Of a DNA stretch of 64,000 nucleotides, positions 46,401 to 56,200 are shown piece after piece. The notes below the pieces were generated by a model. It made no database searches and was not told where the DNA came from. It worked only from the letters and a program-made list of their open reading frames with translations. This DNA comes from Phaeodactylibacter luteus. GTDB taxonomy: Bacteria; Bacteroidota; Bacteroidia; Chitinophagales; Saprospiraceae. Each line of letters starts with the position of its first letter. Within the stretch, counting starts at the first letter, position 1. The stretch lies in NCBI RefSeq assembly GCF_007993045.1, contig NZ_VOOR01000018.1:1-64000 (forward strand), written 5' to 3'. Position numbers and translations under genes: made by a program.

Positions 46401-47303
46401 CCGGGCTGGAATTGGATCGGCTATCTGCCGCAGCAGGGGCTCAGTATAGACAGCGCCCTGACGGCACTTGAGCCCGCAGCGGGCGATATCCTGAAATCAC
46501 AGGATGCATTTGCACAATTTGTTCCCGGTATTGGCTGGATTGGCAGCCTCGGTTTTATGCAGCCCACGCGTGGTTATCAGCTTTATTTGCAAAATGGAGG
46601 GACATTGGCCTACCCGGCCCTGAGCGGAGGTGAGGCACCACAGCTCAGTGGTGGCACTAGCGTAGAAGAGCGCAGTACTCCTTTATTTTGGAAGGCAGAC
46701 CCAAGGGCTTTCGAAAGGAGTATGAACATCATCGCGCTCGTGGAAGCATCGGATAAAGGCGGCAACATCTTGGAGGCATATGATGAGGTTGGCGCATTCT
46801 CAGGGGGAGCGCTTCGAGGGAGCTGCCGCCCGGTTTATGTCCCTCATCTCGATGCTTACCTCGCTTTCCTCACGGTATATGGAGCAGAAGATGCTGGCGA
46901 TATCCGTTTCCGCTACTACGAGGCCGAGAGTGGAGCGGTTATCCCCCTGGAAGAGTCGGTCCCTTTCGTATCAAACGCGGTACTCGGCACCGTAGCAGAA
47001 CCTCAGCCGCTGACTCTGGGCAGCAATACTGTAGAAGGACAAGAGCATGACAGGCTACGGGTATATCCCAATCCGGCAAGCGAATCCATCAGCCTCCACT
47101 TTTATGCCCCGCTCCCTGGGCCTGCAACTATAGGCCTTTACGATGCCTTGGGGCGAAAAGCAGCAGAGCAGAGCCTGAGCGCTATTGCCGGAGAAAACCA
47201 ACTCGATTGGCAGCTTCCCGGCACATTGCCATCCGGGCTTTACTTCCTGCGGCTGCAGCTGGGCAATCAATATTTTACAAGCAGACTGGAAATTCAAAAG
47301 TAA
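40449..47303 (+). CDS. Giant LamG/FnIII surface protein 1 with T9SS type A domain
   Basis: A 2284-residue secreted protein. In order it has a signal peptide (LPFGLNG|Q), a domain ending in STGFWGRF (24-92) and an FnIII-like domain (95-178). Two LamG-like domains follow (about 204-385 with LRFDGVDDYLC and VAYWKFDEGMG; about 449-625 with LANYFAFNEGSG), then a carboxypeptidase-regulatory-like segment (687-745) and a long middle region (1000-1440) opening with LHDPPGDGSFAYVE. A Big_5-like domain comes next (1558-1672), then a BACON-like domain. Then come the W-x-V-N-P module (1773-1865) and two PGWNW repeats (1895-2055). A second copy of the module precedes the type A sorting domain (RLRVYPNPASESISL to the end). 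It is paralogous along its length to the protein at 50231-57124 and is probably a surface-anchored, ligand-binding fibre. Its stop overlaps the next start (TAATG). Confidence 0.9.
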   Translation: MKEQIRRAVYLVILCLPFGLNGQVDTVCYPEPASTVAAVEAYFTYGSKANAVSNTSRLDITVGQSLTEQFFSGDILMSTGFWGRFLAPPLKPTVVATKGEYPDRIDITWNLGPFSPRATDGWIIRRNGSVIANLDRSAKKFIDFNAQAGEVYVYEVIGLNVFGDGSAGSDVGFVNPNGVVAGKVETNSQNPVREVAVTLTPTVGYALRFDGVDDYLCMDYKEALPDTAFTFTAWVKIAEDAPQRAGIIDLGSDLSQNWWVHAVSTPQGKGIVAGVGDGTPHELTYIFEHNPEGWHQVSFAYASGLCLLYVDGVFVQAMQASMQPAPARYRIGSFRNEGGNFKGLIDDVRIFDRLLSQREQLLYEGITVSRNTPGLVAYWKFDEGMGEKVFDITDNDFDTLLEGPAFDADDAGVRNGAITDEAGIYVIESINYSAAQTFQARPNKSFYENYALEFNPVFQSKVKLPAFDLPDSSLTVELLLKPFSGSFRQTLLAHESGNFEWYIEDGSYYLSTGGAPIQLGAVDTGYQLLALRIDRLGQSVSSYIGSTEVAAAQGLAWSSDYSNGHWYVGSGPDGEHTLLGLVDELAIFDTLLPMADLLEHVDVNVGIDPGDARLANYFAFNEGSGTEARDAGEMMTGFGQLSGVEFTPQAYRQKATPHAFSPGVRVVSLNSSNTAVGEVDFTDQSSVPIAGVVRYIDTDCYAPNTEIFVNGAAALPPIKTDADGRFVADFEPGSTIRLQPVRGEQTFLPVIFEAPSLQTPIAGVLFQNQTKRTVVGQVAGGLCRKSIIPSPNEGVVQVKARTLNGCYEKTLNVPANGKFAFTDLPPDSVSIAVVTHPDPDVQSFMSELGGVVLDMRFTERDTVDFIYRSRPELEFSDLPTNSRGDFMLQMKQPNQLDIRVYEPYYDGVCYLDTAELVITNDLADYTEDIDTLMTEGILRHRFRAGWPRTVGDYKKPIVVKARRDSADTYVDGQIRAVVLGKVPLSTPFATTSPAIPFLVLHDPPGDGSFAYVESGQTTCNQMSFTIGGGGEAVNSRQVSLGPDISVDVGPPVAQISIPIETTLDFGYSVSLGFDAYLSNEMEVCVTTTETISTSDEDLIVGSSMGGDVFVGAAVNILYGKSLELSYNDTTEQYVISEGILVQPDGFETTFIYTERQIRDIVIPALILINDTESVDAWNRILAYNEQNRANAPFRENISFASGTVYEESFTSEETTISTSGNEFSTRLGGFVATGGTLNGVGALEELSLGITFNRSTENSSSSQTSRTVGYTLADDDVFDNFTVDIREDRVYQVPVFDLKAGQSSCPHEPNTQHREEVSLSVGNAVATNINSTDAAVFNLSLGNLAPSGDVGFYTLALVPESNPDGAAFTINGDALLGDGQVYQIPANGSQTVTLSVERGPEAYVYEDLKVALYSECEFERAVGLGIPRAGVNPLFYKELELDVYFLEPCSEVNISAPMQDWVITPQDQDTLFITLNGYDKNDDDLVLIRLQYRPEVGDGSWINIAEIPKDSLGEVFEVATWSLSNLNDGAYELRAVTQCDDPALNPGFSEVIRGRKETRPPRLLGTPQPSDGVLGPGDEISIRFTKRIDCNDITQAEGIGTNIQNNNVGLYDAATGVLIDAIITCNEDELKIVPNVPNQYIENRLLRVKVEAVEDLFGNALAVPVVWEFQVNRSALYWSEPRIKEAVVEGSGLAVAREIINQGGAAFSYQLQNIPDWLEVFPTTGTVPPGVSETVMFQVDNDLPPGEYQEVLNMVTAQGVEPFDLDIRVVCPPPVWEVNPNTFSYSMSFTLALDIEGAMSQDPLDQIGAFVGGELRGVANVEFVPELSAYMAFLTVYSNQPTGESIAFRVWDARECILYGSTAESFSFIADELVGSPGAPQVLHTNNLLLRKIAFDPGWNWFSYNVEAPEPALNNILAALSRPQGGTIKGQAAFSVFFDAGNVWTGALQALSHVQSYQYKSSVQDSLLILGHPVNPDSVLIPLQPGWNWIGYLPQQGLSIDSALTALEPAAGDILKSQDAFAQFVPGIGWIGSLGFMQPTRGYQLYLQNGGTLAYPALSGGEAPQLSGGTSVEERSTPLFWKADPRAFERSMNIIALVEASDKGGNILEAYDEVGAFSGGALRGSCRPVYVPHLDAYLAFLTVYGAEDAGDIRFRYYEAESGAVIPLEESVPFVSNAVLGTVAEPQPLTLGSNTVEGQEHDRLRVYPNPASESISLHFYAPLPGPATIGLYDALGRKAAEQSLSAIAGENQLDWQLPGTLPSGLYFLRLQLGNQYFTSRLEIQK

Positions 47304-48352
47304 TGGGCAATATCAATAATCATTTTTCTGGGCTAATGCAAAACCAACACTATGGGCAGAAGGTGGCAGTTTCAGACAGTTGGCAGCAGTTCCGGGTTAT
47401 ACTAAAGGCTGGCGCGTTGCTACTGCTCGGCCTGCTGCCGCTGCCGCTGCTGTCGCAGGAGGCCGGCTCCCTGCTCAATGTACAGGGCTTTGTACGGGAT
47501 GTGCTCGATGGCCCTCTGGCCGATGGGGCACAGACCATGACCTTCAAATTATACCGTAGCGAGAACGGTGGATCTGTGCTCTGGCAGGAAATTGCCGAAG
47601 TGAATCTTTCCGGGGGTGTCTTTAGCCATAACCTGGGCTCCGAAAACCCCCTCGACCCTGAGGTTTTTGACGATCAGTTGTACCTGGGCATAACAATTGA
47701 CGGGCAGGAGCTGCGCCCGCGGGTGGCTTTCACTAGTGCCCCTTACGCTATGCGCGCGCTTACAGCAACTACGGCTGATCAGCTCATCGGCTGCCTGGGG
47801 GCTGTGGGGGATGTGAAAATCTCGGCACTCGCGCCCGATAAGTTCCGGGAGCAGAACGGCGATTGTTGGGTGCTTATGGATGGGCAGGGGCTAGGGTTGA
47901 ATACCCAATTGCGGGAACTGACGGGCATGGAGGAGGTGCCGGATGCCAGGGGGATGTTCTTGCGTGCCTTTGACGACCGGGGCGATCAGGGGCGGGACCC
48001 CGACCGGGGGAATAGCCCGGCTGTCGCCACGGTGCAGTTGGATACCTTTGCCAGCCACACCCATAGCCTGAATGACCCGGGGCATAAGCATGCGTTTACC
48101 GATCGGTTCAATCCCGACAATCGACGGTTTAATGATGGAAATCTCTGTTTGTTCAAAAAAGATGTGGCGGGTTGGATTAATGCTGCTGAAACAACCCGGA
48201 CTACGAATGAGATACCTAATCCACTTTTTCCGTCACTCCCCCCTGAGAACGAGAAAATCCCCACCGGAATTACCCTTCTGGAAGGCGGGTCAAGTGAGGT
48301 GGAAACCCGGCCGGAAAACCTCAACTTTTACATTTACATCCGCATCGATTAA
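47303..48352 (+). CDS. Secreted tail-collar-like fibre protein 2
   Basis: A 349-residue paralogue of fibre protein 1. The start at 47303 shares one base with the stop of giant 1 (TAATG), which implies translational coupling. An internal ATG at 47336 could also serve. The hydrophobic signal sequence (LLLGLLPLPLLS|Q) is preceded by an unusually long N-terminal stretch of about 40 residues. The beta domain (LLNVQGFVRDVLDGPLADG, YLGITIDGQEL) and collar part (NGDCWVLMDG, PDARGMFLRAFD, SHTHSLNDPGHKH) match. The variable tip is the longest of the four at about 69 residues. It ends VETRPENLNFYIYIRID. Confidence 0.85.
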   Translation: MGNINNHFSGLMQNQHYGQKVAVSDSWQQFRVILKAGALLLLGLLPLPLLSQEAGSLLNVQGFVRDVLDGPLADGAQTMTFKLYRSENGGSVLWQEIAEVNLSGGVFSHNLGSENPLDPEVFDDQLYLGITIDGQELRPRVAFTSAPYAMRALTATTADQLIGCLGAVGDVKISALAPDKFREQNGDCWVLMDGQGLGLNTQLRELTGMEEVPDARGMFLRAFDDRGDQGRDPDRGNSPAVATVQLDTFASHTHSLNDPGHKHAFTDRFNPDNRRFNDGNLCLFKKDVAGWINAAETTRTTNEIPNPLFPSLPPENEKIPTGITLLEGGSSEVETRPENLNFYIYIRID

Positions 48353-48374
48353 CACAAGGAAAACTACAGTAGCA

Positions 48375-49280
48375 ATGATAAACAGGATACAACTATGGGC
48401 CTTCGTGGTATGGATAACCCTGCCTTTTACCCTAATGGCACAGCCGGGCACGGTAACCATCAATGTGCAGGGCAGTTTTAAAAATAGTGCCGGAGAAGCG
48501 GTGTCTGACCGTACCGAGTGGGTAACCTTCCGGCTGTACGATAGCCCACAAGCGGGCAACCTGCTCTGGGAAGAATCTGATTCCCTGGAAATCCGGGATG
48601 GTTTTTACAACCATGATTTAGGTTTCAACAGCCCTCTGGAAGGCAATCTTTTTAATGATGGTCAGGTCTATCTGGAAACGGCAACTGAGAAGGTGACCAT
48701 TGCTCCTCGTTCAGAGATCACCGCCGCCGCTTATGCTGTACGGGCCAACCACGCAGGCGTAGCTGAAAATGTAACCGGCTGCCTGGGTGGTGTGGGGCAG
48801 ATTAAATTGTCGGTACTCCCTCCTGATCTCTTCACGGAGGTCAACGGCGATTGTTGGGTGCTTCTGCAGCAGCGGACCCTGGCAGCGGATACCCGCCTCA
48901 AGCAGCTCTTGCCAGAAATGGATACGATACCGGAAGGAAGGGGGGCATTTTTCCGGGCGTTTGACCCCACCGGGCAGTGGGACCCCGAACGGGGAGGCAA
49001 CCCGCAGGCTGTGGGCAGTTATCAGGCGGATACCTTTCAGTCTCATAGCCATGAAGTCTCAGACCCCGGGCACAAGCACAATTACCTGGACACTCGTAAT
49101 GGGCAAACAACGGCAGCAACTGATGCAACCGCGCAAACAAACAGAGCTGCAGATATTTCACCAAATAGCGAACAGCGCACTACTTCAACTGATAGTACAT
49201 ATATTTCTGTGCTTGCTTTTGGAGGAGTGGAGACCCGCCCCAAAAATATCAATCTCTATGCTTACATCCGCATTCATTAA
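48375..49280 (+). CDS. Secreted tail-collar-like fibre protein 3
   Basis: A 301-residue paralogue. The signal peptide ends PFTLMA|Q. The beta domain is TINVQGSFKNSAGEAVSD with YDSPQAGNLLWEE; the collar part is NGDCWVLLQQ, PEGRGAFFRAFD and SHSHEVSDPGHKH. A Thr/Ala/Gln-rich variable segment of about 47 residues follows, then GGVETRPKNINLYAYIRIH. An upstream in-frame ATG at 48072 lies inside the previous gene and would lose the signal peptide, so 48375 is used. It lies 22 bases after gene 2 and 10 bases before gene 4. Confidence 0.86.
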   Translation: MINRIQLWAFVVWITLPFTLMAQPGTVTINVQGSFKNSAGEAVSDRTEWVTFRLYDSPQAGNLLWEESDSLEIRDGFYNHDLGFNSPLEGNLFNDGQVYLETATEKVTIAPRSEITAAAYAVRANHAGVAENVTGCLGGVGQIKLSVLPPDLFTEVNGDCWVLLQQRTLAADTRLKQLLPEMDTIPEGRGAFFRAFDPTGQWDPERGGNPQAVGSYQADTFQSHSHEVSDPGHKHNYLDTRNGQTTAATDATAQTNRAADISPNSEQRTTSTDSTYISVLAFGGVETRPKNINLYAYIRIH

Positions 49281-49290
49281 AAATCATGCC

Positions 49291-50208
49291 ATGCAAAATT
49301 ATTGGATACTCGGGCTAATGTTCTTGCTGGGAGGTAGCCCCCTTTGGGCACAGACGAAGGTGAAATGCGAAGGCGTACTGCGGCCCACGGCAGCCGGGCT
49401 CGTACTGAATGGGCAGTGCCCGCTTACTTTTCACCTCTACGATGAAGGGCAAGGTGGCACCCCCCTATGGTCAGAAACCGGTCCGGTACAGCTTATAGAA
49501 GGCAGTTTTATACATTTCCTGGGCAGCTACGAGCCCCTCGATGGGCAGTTGTTCAAAACGCAGCTCTACCTTGGGGTAGTTTACGAAGGGGAAGAGTTTG
49601 AACCCCGGTTTCAGCTGACGACCATCCCTTACGCCCTGAGGGCGGCAAGCGTGAACGCTGTCTTCGAAATAACGGGCTGTAAGGGGGCTGTGGGCGATGT
49701 AGCCTGGTCCCTGTTACCGGAGGCCCTCTTTAAGGAGCAGCACGGCGATTGCTGGGAGCTGATGCGGGGTCAGGCCATACCATCTGACAGCCCTCTTGCA
49801 CAGCTGTCCGGGCTATCTGCAGTACCCAATGCCTACGGCAAATTCATTCGGGGGCACGATAACCGGAGCCTGAGTGAGGGGCGTCAGGATCCCGGTCGCA
49901 GCCCGGATACTCCTGTGGGCACCTATCAGGCAGATAGCCTCAAAAGGCATGTACACGAGGTGGAAGACCCTGGGCATATACATAATTATACTGAAAAGTA
50001 TATTTCAGAGACATCCGAGGTTGATCAACCGGAAGTCATATTGTGTCAAGATATTGATCCAGAGCCAGTAGTTAGTACAGAGCTTAACACCCCTGAAGAT
50101 GGGCACGATACCGCCCTTGCTACTACAGGAATAACGGTCAATCCTAGCGGAAGTGGTGAAACCCGGCCCCAAAACATAGCCGTGTACATGTATATGCGGG
50201 TCCGATAA
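49291..50208 (+). CDS. Secreted tail-collar-like fibre protein 4
   Basis: A 305-residue paralogue, the most divergent of the four. The signal peptide ends GGSPLWA|Q. The N-terminal domain has CEGVLRPTAAGLVLNGQC in place of the NVQG motif, which adds cysteines not seen in the others. The collar part is HGDCWELMRG, PNAYGKFIRGHD and RHVHEVEDPGHIH. The acidic variable segment of about 55 residues (QPEVILCQDIDPEPV) is followed by SGETRPQNIAVYMYMRVR. It lies 22 bases before giant 2. The start at 49291 gives the signal peptide; a longer upstream frame lies inside gene 3. Confidence 0.86.
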   Translation: MQNYWILGLMFLLGGSPLWAQTKVKCEGVLRPTAAGLVLNGQCPLTFHLYDEGQGGTPLWSETGPVQLIEGSFIHFLGSYEPLDGQLFKTQLYLGVVYEGEEFEPRFQLTTIPYALRAASVNAVFEITGCKGAVGDVAWSLLPEALFKEQHGDCWELMRGQAIPSDSPLAQLSGLSAVPNAYGKFIRGHDNRSLSEGRQDPGRSPDTPVGTYQADSLKRHVHEVEDPGHIHNYTEKYISETSEVDQPEVILCQDIDPEPVVSTELNTPEDGHDTALATTGITVNPSGSGETRPQNIAVYMYMRVR

Positions 50209-50230
50209 AACAACGAAAAAGTTTGAGCTT

Positions 50231-53200
50231 ATGAAGGCTTATCCATACTTACTTTACTTACTCCTGCTTTGCCCCGTCCTGGGGCAGGCGCAGCCCGAAA
50301 CGGAGTGCAACCCGCTTGCAGCGTCGGACATCGCCTCCGGGGAAGCATCCGTATATTTTGGCAGCGTGAGCAATGCCCTTTCCGCTACCCGCAAAGCCAA
50401 CTTTACCGTTGGGCAGCCGGCTACCGGGCAGGCGTATTCGGGCACGGGCCTATTGAGCGGTGGTTTTTGGGGCCGCCTGCTTGCCCCTCCTATTGGCCCG
50501 GTGGTGCGCGCTTCGCAGGGGGATTTCCCCGACCGCATCGAGATCCGATGGACGATGGACCCCTTTAGCCCCAAGGCGAGCGGCGGCTTCATTCTCAGAC
50601 GCGACGGGTCCACAATAGCCAACCTCAACCGGTCTTCCACCAGCTTCATTGATTTTAACGTTCAGGCGGGTGAATTTTACACCTATGAGGTCATTGGCAT
50701 CAACGCTTTCGGGCAGGGCTTCCCGGGAAGCAATGTAGGGTTCGTCAATCCCAATGGGGTCGTAACGGGTAGAGTGGAGACGGCCAGCCAAAACCCGGTG
50801 AAGGAGGTCGTTGTCACCCTTACGCCCACAGCCGGGTACGCTTTGTCATTCGACGGGCAAGACGATTTCCTCTGTATGAGTTATCAGGATGCGCTGCCGG
50901 ATACCGCCTTTACGGCTACGGCCTGGGTAAAAGTGGGTGGCGCAGAAGAACGCACAGGCATCATCGACCTGGGGAGCGACCTGAATAAAAACTGGTGGCT
51001 GCACGCCGTGAATACGCCCGAGGGCAAGGGGCTCATTGCCGGAGTGGGCGATGGCGCGCCGCATGAAGTCGTTTACTTATTTGAGGACGCCCCTTCCGGC
51101 TGGCACCACGTAGCGTTCACCTATGCCTCCGGCTTAGGGATGTTGTACGTAGATGGCAAATTTGCCGGGCTCCTGCAAGCGCCTATGCTCACCGAGCCAG
51201 CCCGTTTCCGGCTGGGTGCTTTCCGGGAAGAAGGCGGCTTTTTTGCCGGAAGGCTGGATGATGTGCGCATCTACGACCGCATGCTTACACAACGCGAACT
51301 GCTTCTTTTTAAAGGGATTACGGCGTCAAGCCTGGCTGATGGCCTGGTCGCTTACTGGAAGTTTGACGAAGGCACCGGCGCAAAAATATTTGATATTACC
51401 GCCAACGACTTTGATACTGAACTCGATGGGCCTGCCTTCGACACCGATAGCGCTCCTGTCCTGAACGGCGGCGTGACCGATGAGGCTGGGCTGTATTATA
51501 TAGAAGGGGTCAATTACAGTCAGGCGCAGTCTTTCCAGGCCAAGCCATCCAAAAAATTCTACGATAGCTACGCGCTGGAGTTTAACCCGGCATTTGATAG
51601 CGAGGCCCGGCTACCTGCTTTTGACTTGCCGGATAGCCTGTTCACCCTCACCTTGGCCGCCAAGCCATTCAGCCAGCAATTGCGGCAGACGCTGCTGGCC
51701 CACGAAAGCTATGAGCTGGAGTGGTATGTGGAAGACGGAAATTATTGGCTGACAACAGGCGGCAGCCCAGTCAATCTCGGCCCTGTAGATACGGGGTATC
51801 AGGTCTTGTCCCTGCTCATTGACCGGGTCGGGCAGACCGTTAGCAGTTATATCGATAGCAATCAGGTAGGCGGTAGTCAGCCGTTGCAACTGTCGCAAGA
51901 TTACAGCGGGGGGCATTGGTACATTGGCTCACGCCCAGATGGGCAACACACCCTCTTAGGGCTCGTGGATGAATGGGCTGTTTTCGATACCCTCCTGCCT
52001 GTTGCCGACCTACAGCTCCATGCTGCTTCTACGGGGGGGATAGATCCTGGCGATACTCGCCTGGCCAATTACTTTGGTTTCGATGAAGGGAGCGGTGCAG
52101 AGGTGCGGGACGCAGGGGAACTGATGACCGGGTTTGGCCAATTAAAGGGTATTGTGTTCACTCCGGATGCCTACCGGCAGCGGGCCCGCCCCCATTTGTT
52201 CAGCCCGGCTTCGAGGATTGTCAACCTGAATACCAGCAATACCGCCATTGGAGAAATCAACTTCCGGGATAATTCCACGGTACCGGTTGCTGGCGTAATA
52301 CGGTACCTGAACACAGATTGTGCGGCCCCCAATACCGAAATTTATGTCAACGGGGCGCCCCGCATCCCGCCGGTGAAGACCAACGAGGAAGGGCGCTTTA
52401 TCGCGGAGTTCGAGCCGGGAGCCACCGTCCGTCTACAGCCTGTACGCGAAGGACAGGCCTTTCTTCCCGCTGTGTTTGAAACCTTTAACTTACAGTCCCC
52501 GATTGCGGGCGTACTCTTTCAAAATCAGACCAAGCGCACGGTGGTAGGCCGGGTGGCCGGCGGCCTTTGCGGGGCGACGATCATTCCTGAAACCGGCAGT
52601 GTGAAAGTAAAAGCCCGTACCCTGAACGGATGCTACGAGAAGGAAATTACCATTAGCCCGGGCAATACAGCAGGCACCTTTGTATTCGATGACCTACCCC
52701 CCGATTCCATAGAGATAGCGGTCAGCCACCATGACATTCCGGAAATTAAATCCTACTTGCAGAGCCAAATCGGAGGGGTGACGCTAGATATGCGGTTTAC
52801 CGAAAGGGATACCGTAGACTTTGTTTACCGTTCCAGCCCGGAGCTGGAATTTTCAGAGCTCCCCCAGAACAGCATAGGCGATAATATGTTAAGCATGACG
52901 CAGCCTTCTCAGCTTAACATCAAAGTCTTCGAGCCTTACCTCAGAGGGGAAACCTGTTATCTGGACACGGCTGAGCTAGTCATTACCAACGAAATAGCCG
53001 ATTTGACGGAAGATATTGATACGCTGATGACAGCGGGCGTGTTGATACACACTTTCAAAGCTGGGGCGCCAAATATTATCGAGTCGGAAGGCTTCCGCAA
53101 GAAAATAGAAGTCAAAGCCAGAAGGGACTCCTCCAGCAACTATGTCGCCAAAAGTGTGGAAGCGGTAGTTTTAGGGCGCCGGCCCAGGGAGACACAGTTT

Positions 53201-56200
53201 GCCACTACTTCACCCGGTATCCCAATGCTCATTCTGCACGACCCGCCAGGAGATGGCAGCTATGCTTTTGTAGAGGAAGGGGAAACGACCTGCTCTGCCC
53301 TCACCTTTTCTGGGAGCATCGGTGGCGATGCTTCAGTGGAGGCCGTGGTTTCGCTTGGAGCAGACCTATCTGTCGACGTTGGGATCGGGGCAGGGATCTC
53401 GCTTGATGTTGATAACACCCTTGACATCGGGGCCACCTTTGAAATGTCGTACAACAACTTTACCAGTAAAACGGCAGAGCTCTGTATGACGACTACCAAG
53501 ACCATTTCTACTTCCGATGAAGACCTGGTAGTCGGCAGCAATATGGGGGGCGATGTCATTATGGGGGCAGCGCTGAACCTGCTGTACGGCATAACAGATG
53601 AGCTCAACTACATTGAGGCAGATTCGGCCTACGACCTTAGCCAGGGTATCTACGTTTTCCCGGAAGGCTTTGCCACCACCTTTTTATATACAGAGCGGCA
53701 GATTAGGGATATTGTGATACCGGGTTTACAGACCATTGGAGATATGGCCTCTGTAGATCGTTGGAACAGCATACTAAACACCAATGAAACCATTCGAAAT
53801 GTAGCCGCATTCAAGGAGAACATCTCCTTTGCTGCGGGGACGGTTTTTGAAGAAACCTACACTTCAGAGGAGGCCACTAGTGCAACCCTTGGTGGAGGAG
53901 TTACTACAAGATTTGCCATATCAGGGGCGGTCGGAGCTGCCGTTGCTGGTATTGGCGGGGAGGTCAGTACGGAGTTAGGCGTTACGCTTAGCGGCGGGAG
54001 CGAAATAACGGACACAGAGCAATCTACCCGTACGGTAGGCTATGTGCTGACCGACGATGATGTATTTGATAATTTCACAGTAGACATCCGCGAGGATAAG
54101 GTATTCAAAGTACCGGTATTTGACCTCAAGGCGGGCACAACTTCTTGCCCGAACGAGCCCACTTCCTCTTTTTTGGATGCCCAACAGCAGTATTCCGAGC
54201 ACCGCGAAGAGGTAGGCCTTTCGGCGGATCGCCTGGCCGCGACAAACGTGAACGCGGAAGATGCAGCAGTCTTCACCCTTTCATTGGAAAACACAGCCCC
54301 TTCCGGGGATATTGGGTTTTATATCCTGGCCCTAGTGCCGGAGAGCAACCCGGATGGTGCTGCGCTGAGTGTAAATGGAGATGCCCTCCTCGGAGACGGG
54401 CAGATGTATCAAATCCCGGCTAATGGCACGCAAACAGTCACCCTGACGATAGAACGGGGGCCGGAAGCGTACACTTATGAAAACCTGCGCATCGCCCTAT
54501 ATTCAGAATGCGAGTTTGAGCGGGCAGTAGGGCTCGGCATCCCCCGGGCAGGGGTGGATCCACGCTTTTATAAAGAGCTGGAGCTCGATGTCTACTTTCT
54601 GGAGCCTTGCAGTGAAGTCAGCATTGGCTCGCCCATGCAGAACTGGCTGATTACCCCTGAGGATACCAACCGGCTCCTCATTACGTTGAATGGATACGAC
54701 AAGTCAGATGCTGACTTGCAGCTCATCCGGCTGCAGTACCGGCCGACCATGGGCGACGGCAGCTGGATCAATATTGCGGAAGTGCCCAAAGATTCACTAG
54801 GAGCGCTTTTTGAAGTGGTGGAATGGGATTTATCCCCTCTGAACGATGGCCCCTATGAGATACGGGCAGTAACCCAATGCTCCGGTACGAGCCTGCCGCC
54901 GGGGTTCTCCAAAGTCATTAAAGGGCGTAAAGAAACACAGCCTCCCCAATTGTTTGGCACTCCCAAACCTGCCGATGGCATCCTGAATTTGGGCGATGAA
55001 ATTTCGGTCATGTTTACCAAGCGGGTAAACTGCAACCAAATCATACAGGCTGCAGGCATCGGTTCCAATATTCAGAACAACAACTTGGGGCTTTATGATA
55101 CAAGCACGGGGGAATTGGTCGATGCGGTCATTTCTTGTAGCGAAGATGAAATTGTCATTGTGCCCAATGTAGCCAATCCGTTTATTGAGAACAAAACGCT
55201 CCGTGTGAGGGCAGAGGGGATTGAAGACCTCTTTGGCAACGCTATGCAAACCCCTATCGTATGGGAGTTCTTTGTCAACCGTTCGGCATTGTACTGGTCT
55301 GAGGCCCGGATCAGCGAGGTGGTTACGGAAGGGAATACCTTAGTCATCGAACGGGAAATCAAGAATCAAAGTGGGCTGGTACAGAGCTTTGAGCTGCAGA
55401 ATATACCAAGTTGGGCACAAGTGTCCCCTATGATGGGGAGCATACTGCCCGGAGGCACTGAGACAGTTACCTTCACCGTAAGAGATGACTTGATCGCTGG
55501 CGCGTATAGTGGCCTGCTGCAGATGGTCACCGCAGAGGGTTCAGAGCCGCTCACTATGGATTTGCGGGTCGTCTGCCCTCCTCCTGCATGGAGTGTCAAT
55601 CCTATGGCGTTCAGTTCTTCCATGAACCTTACCCTAGCCCTGAGCATAGAGGGGGAGCCCTCTTCTGACCGGCTCGATAAGGTAGCCGCTTTTGTCGGGG
55701 GAGAGCTGAGGGGCACTGCAGATGTTGAGTTTGTGCCTCAGCTCAATACCCATCTGGTATTCCTAACTGTATACAGCAATCAGCCTACAGGAGAAGAGGT
55801 TACCTTTAAAGTCTGGGATGCAGAAGAATGTATCCTTTACAACAGCACGCAGGAGTCTTTCCCCTTCACCGCAGGTGGGTTTGTCGGCAATCCCACCTCA
55901 CCTCAGGCCTTGAATACCAATGTCAGGCAGTTGAAACGTATCCCTTTGTACCCCGGCTGGAACTGGATCTCCTATAACGTGGAGGTGGACAACCCCGCTA
56001 TTGGGCAAGTGCTTTCTAGTGTTTCAAGGCCAGAAGGGGCGACCATCAAAGGGCAGTCGGCTTTTGCGCTGTACTTTGAAGCGGGCAACGCCTGGGCAGG
56101 TACATTGACAGCGCTCAGCCACACTCAAAGCTATCAGTATAAGTCTACCTTTATTGATTCTTTATGGGTTGAGGGGCGGCCTGTCGATACGGATTCTACC

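Noticed and set aside
40218-50147. Diversity-generating retroelement as the cause of the variable tips
   Set aside because: No reverse transcriptase or matching template repeat is seen in the window, and the tips differ in length as well as in bases. It could be reopened if such genes are found elsewhere in the genome.
39528-50208. Prophage or phage-tail-like particle as the source of the collar-like genes
   Set aside because: All four have signal peptides, and no capsid, baseplate, sheath, lysis or integrase gene is nearby. Their neighbours are T9SS surface proteins.
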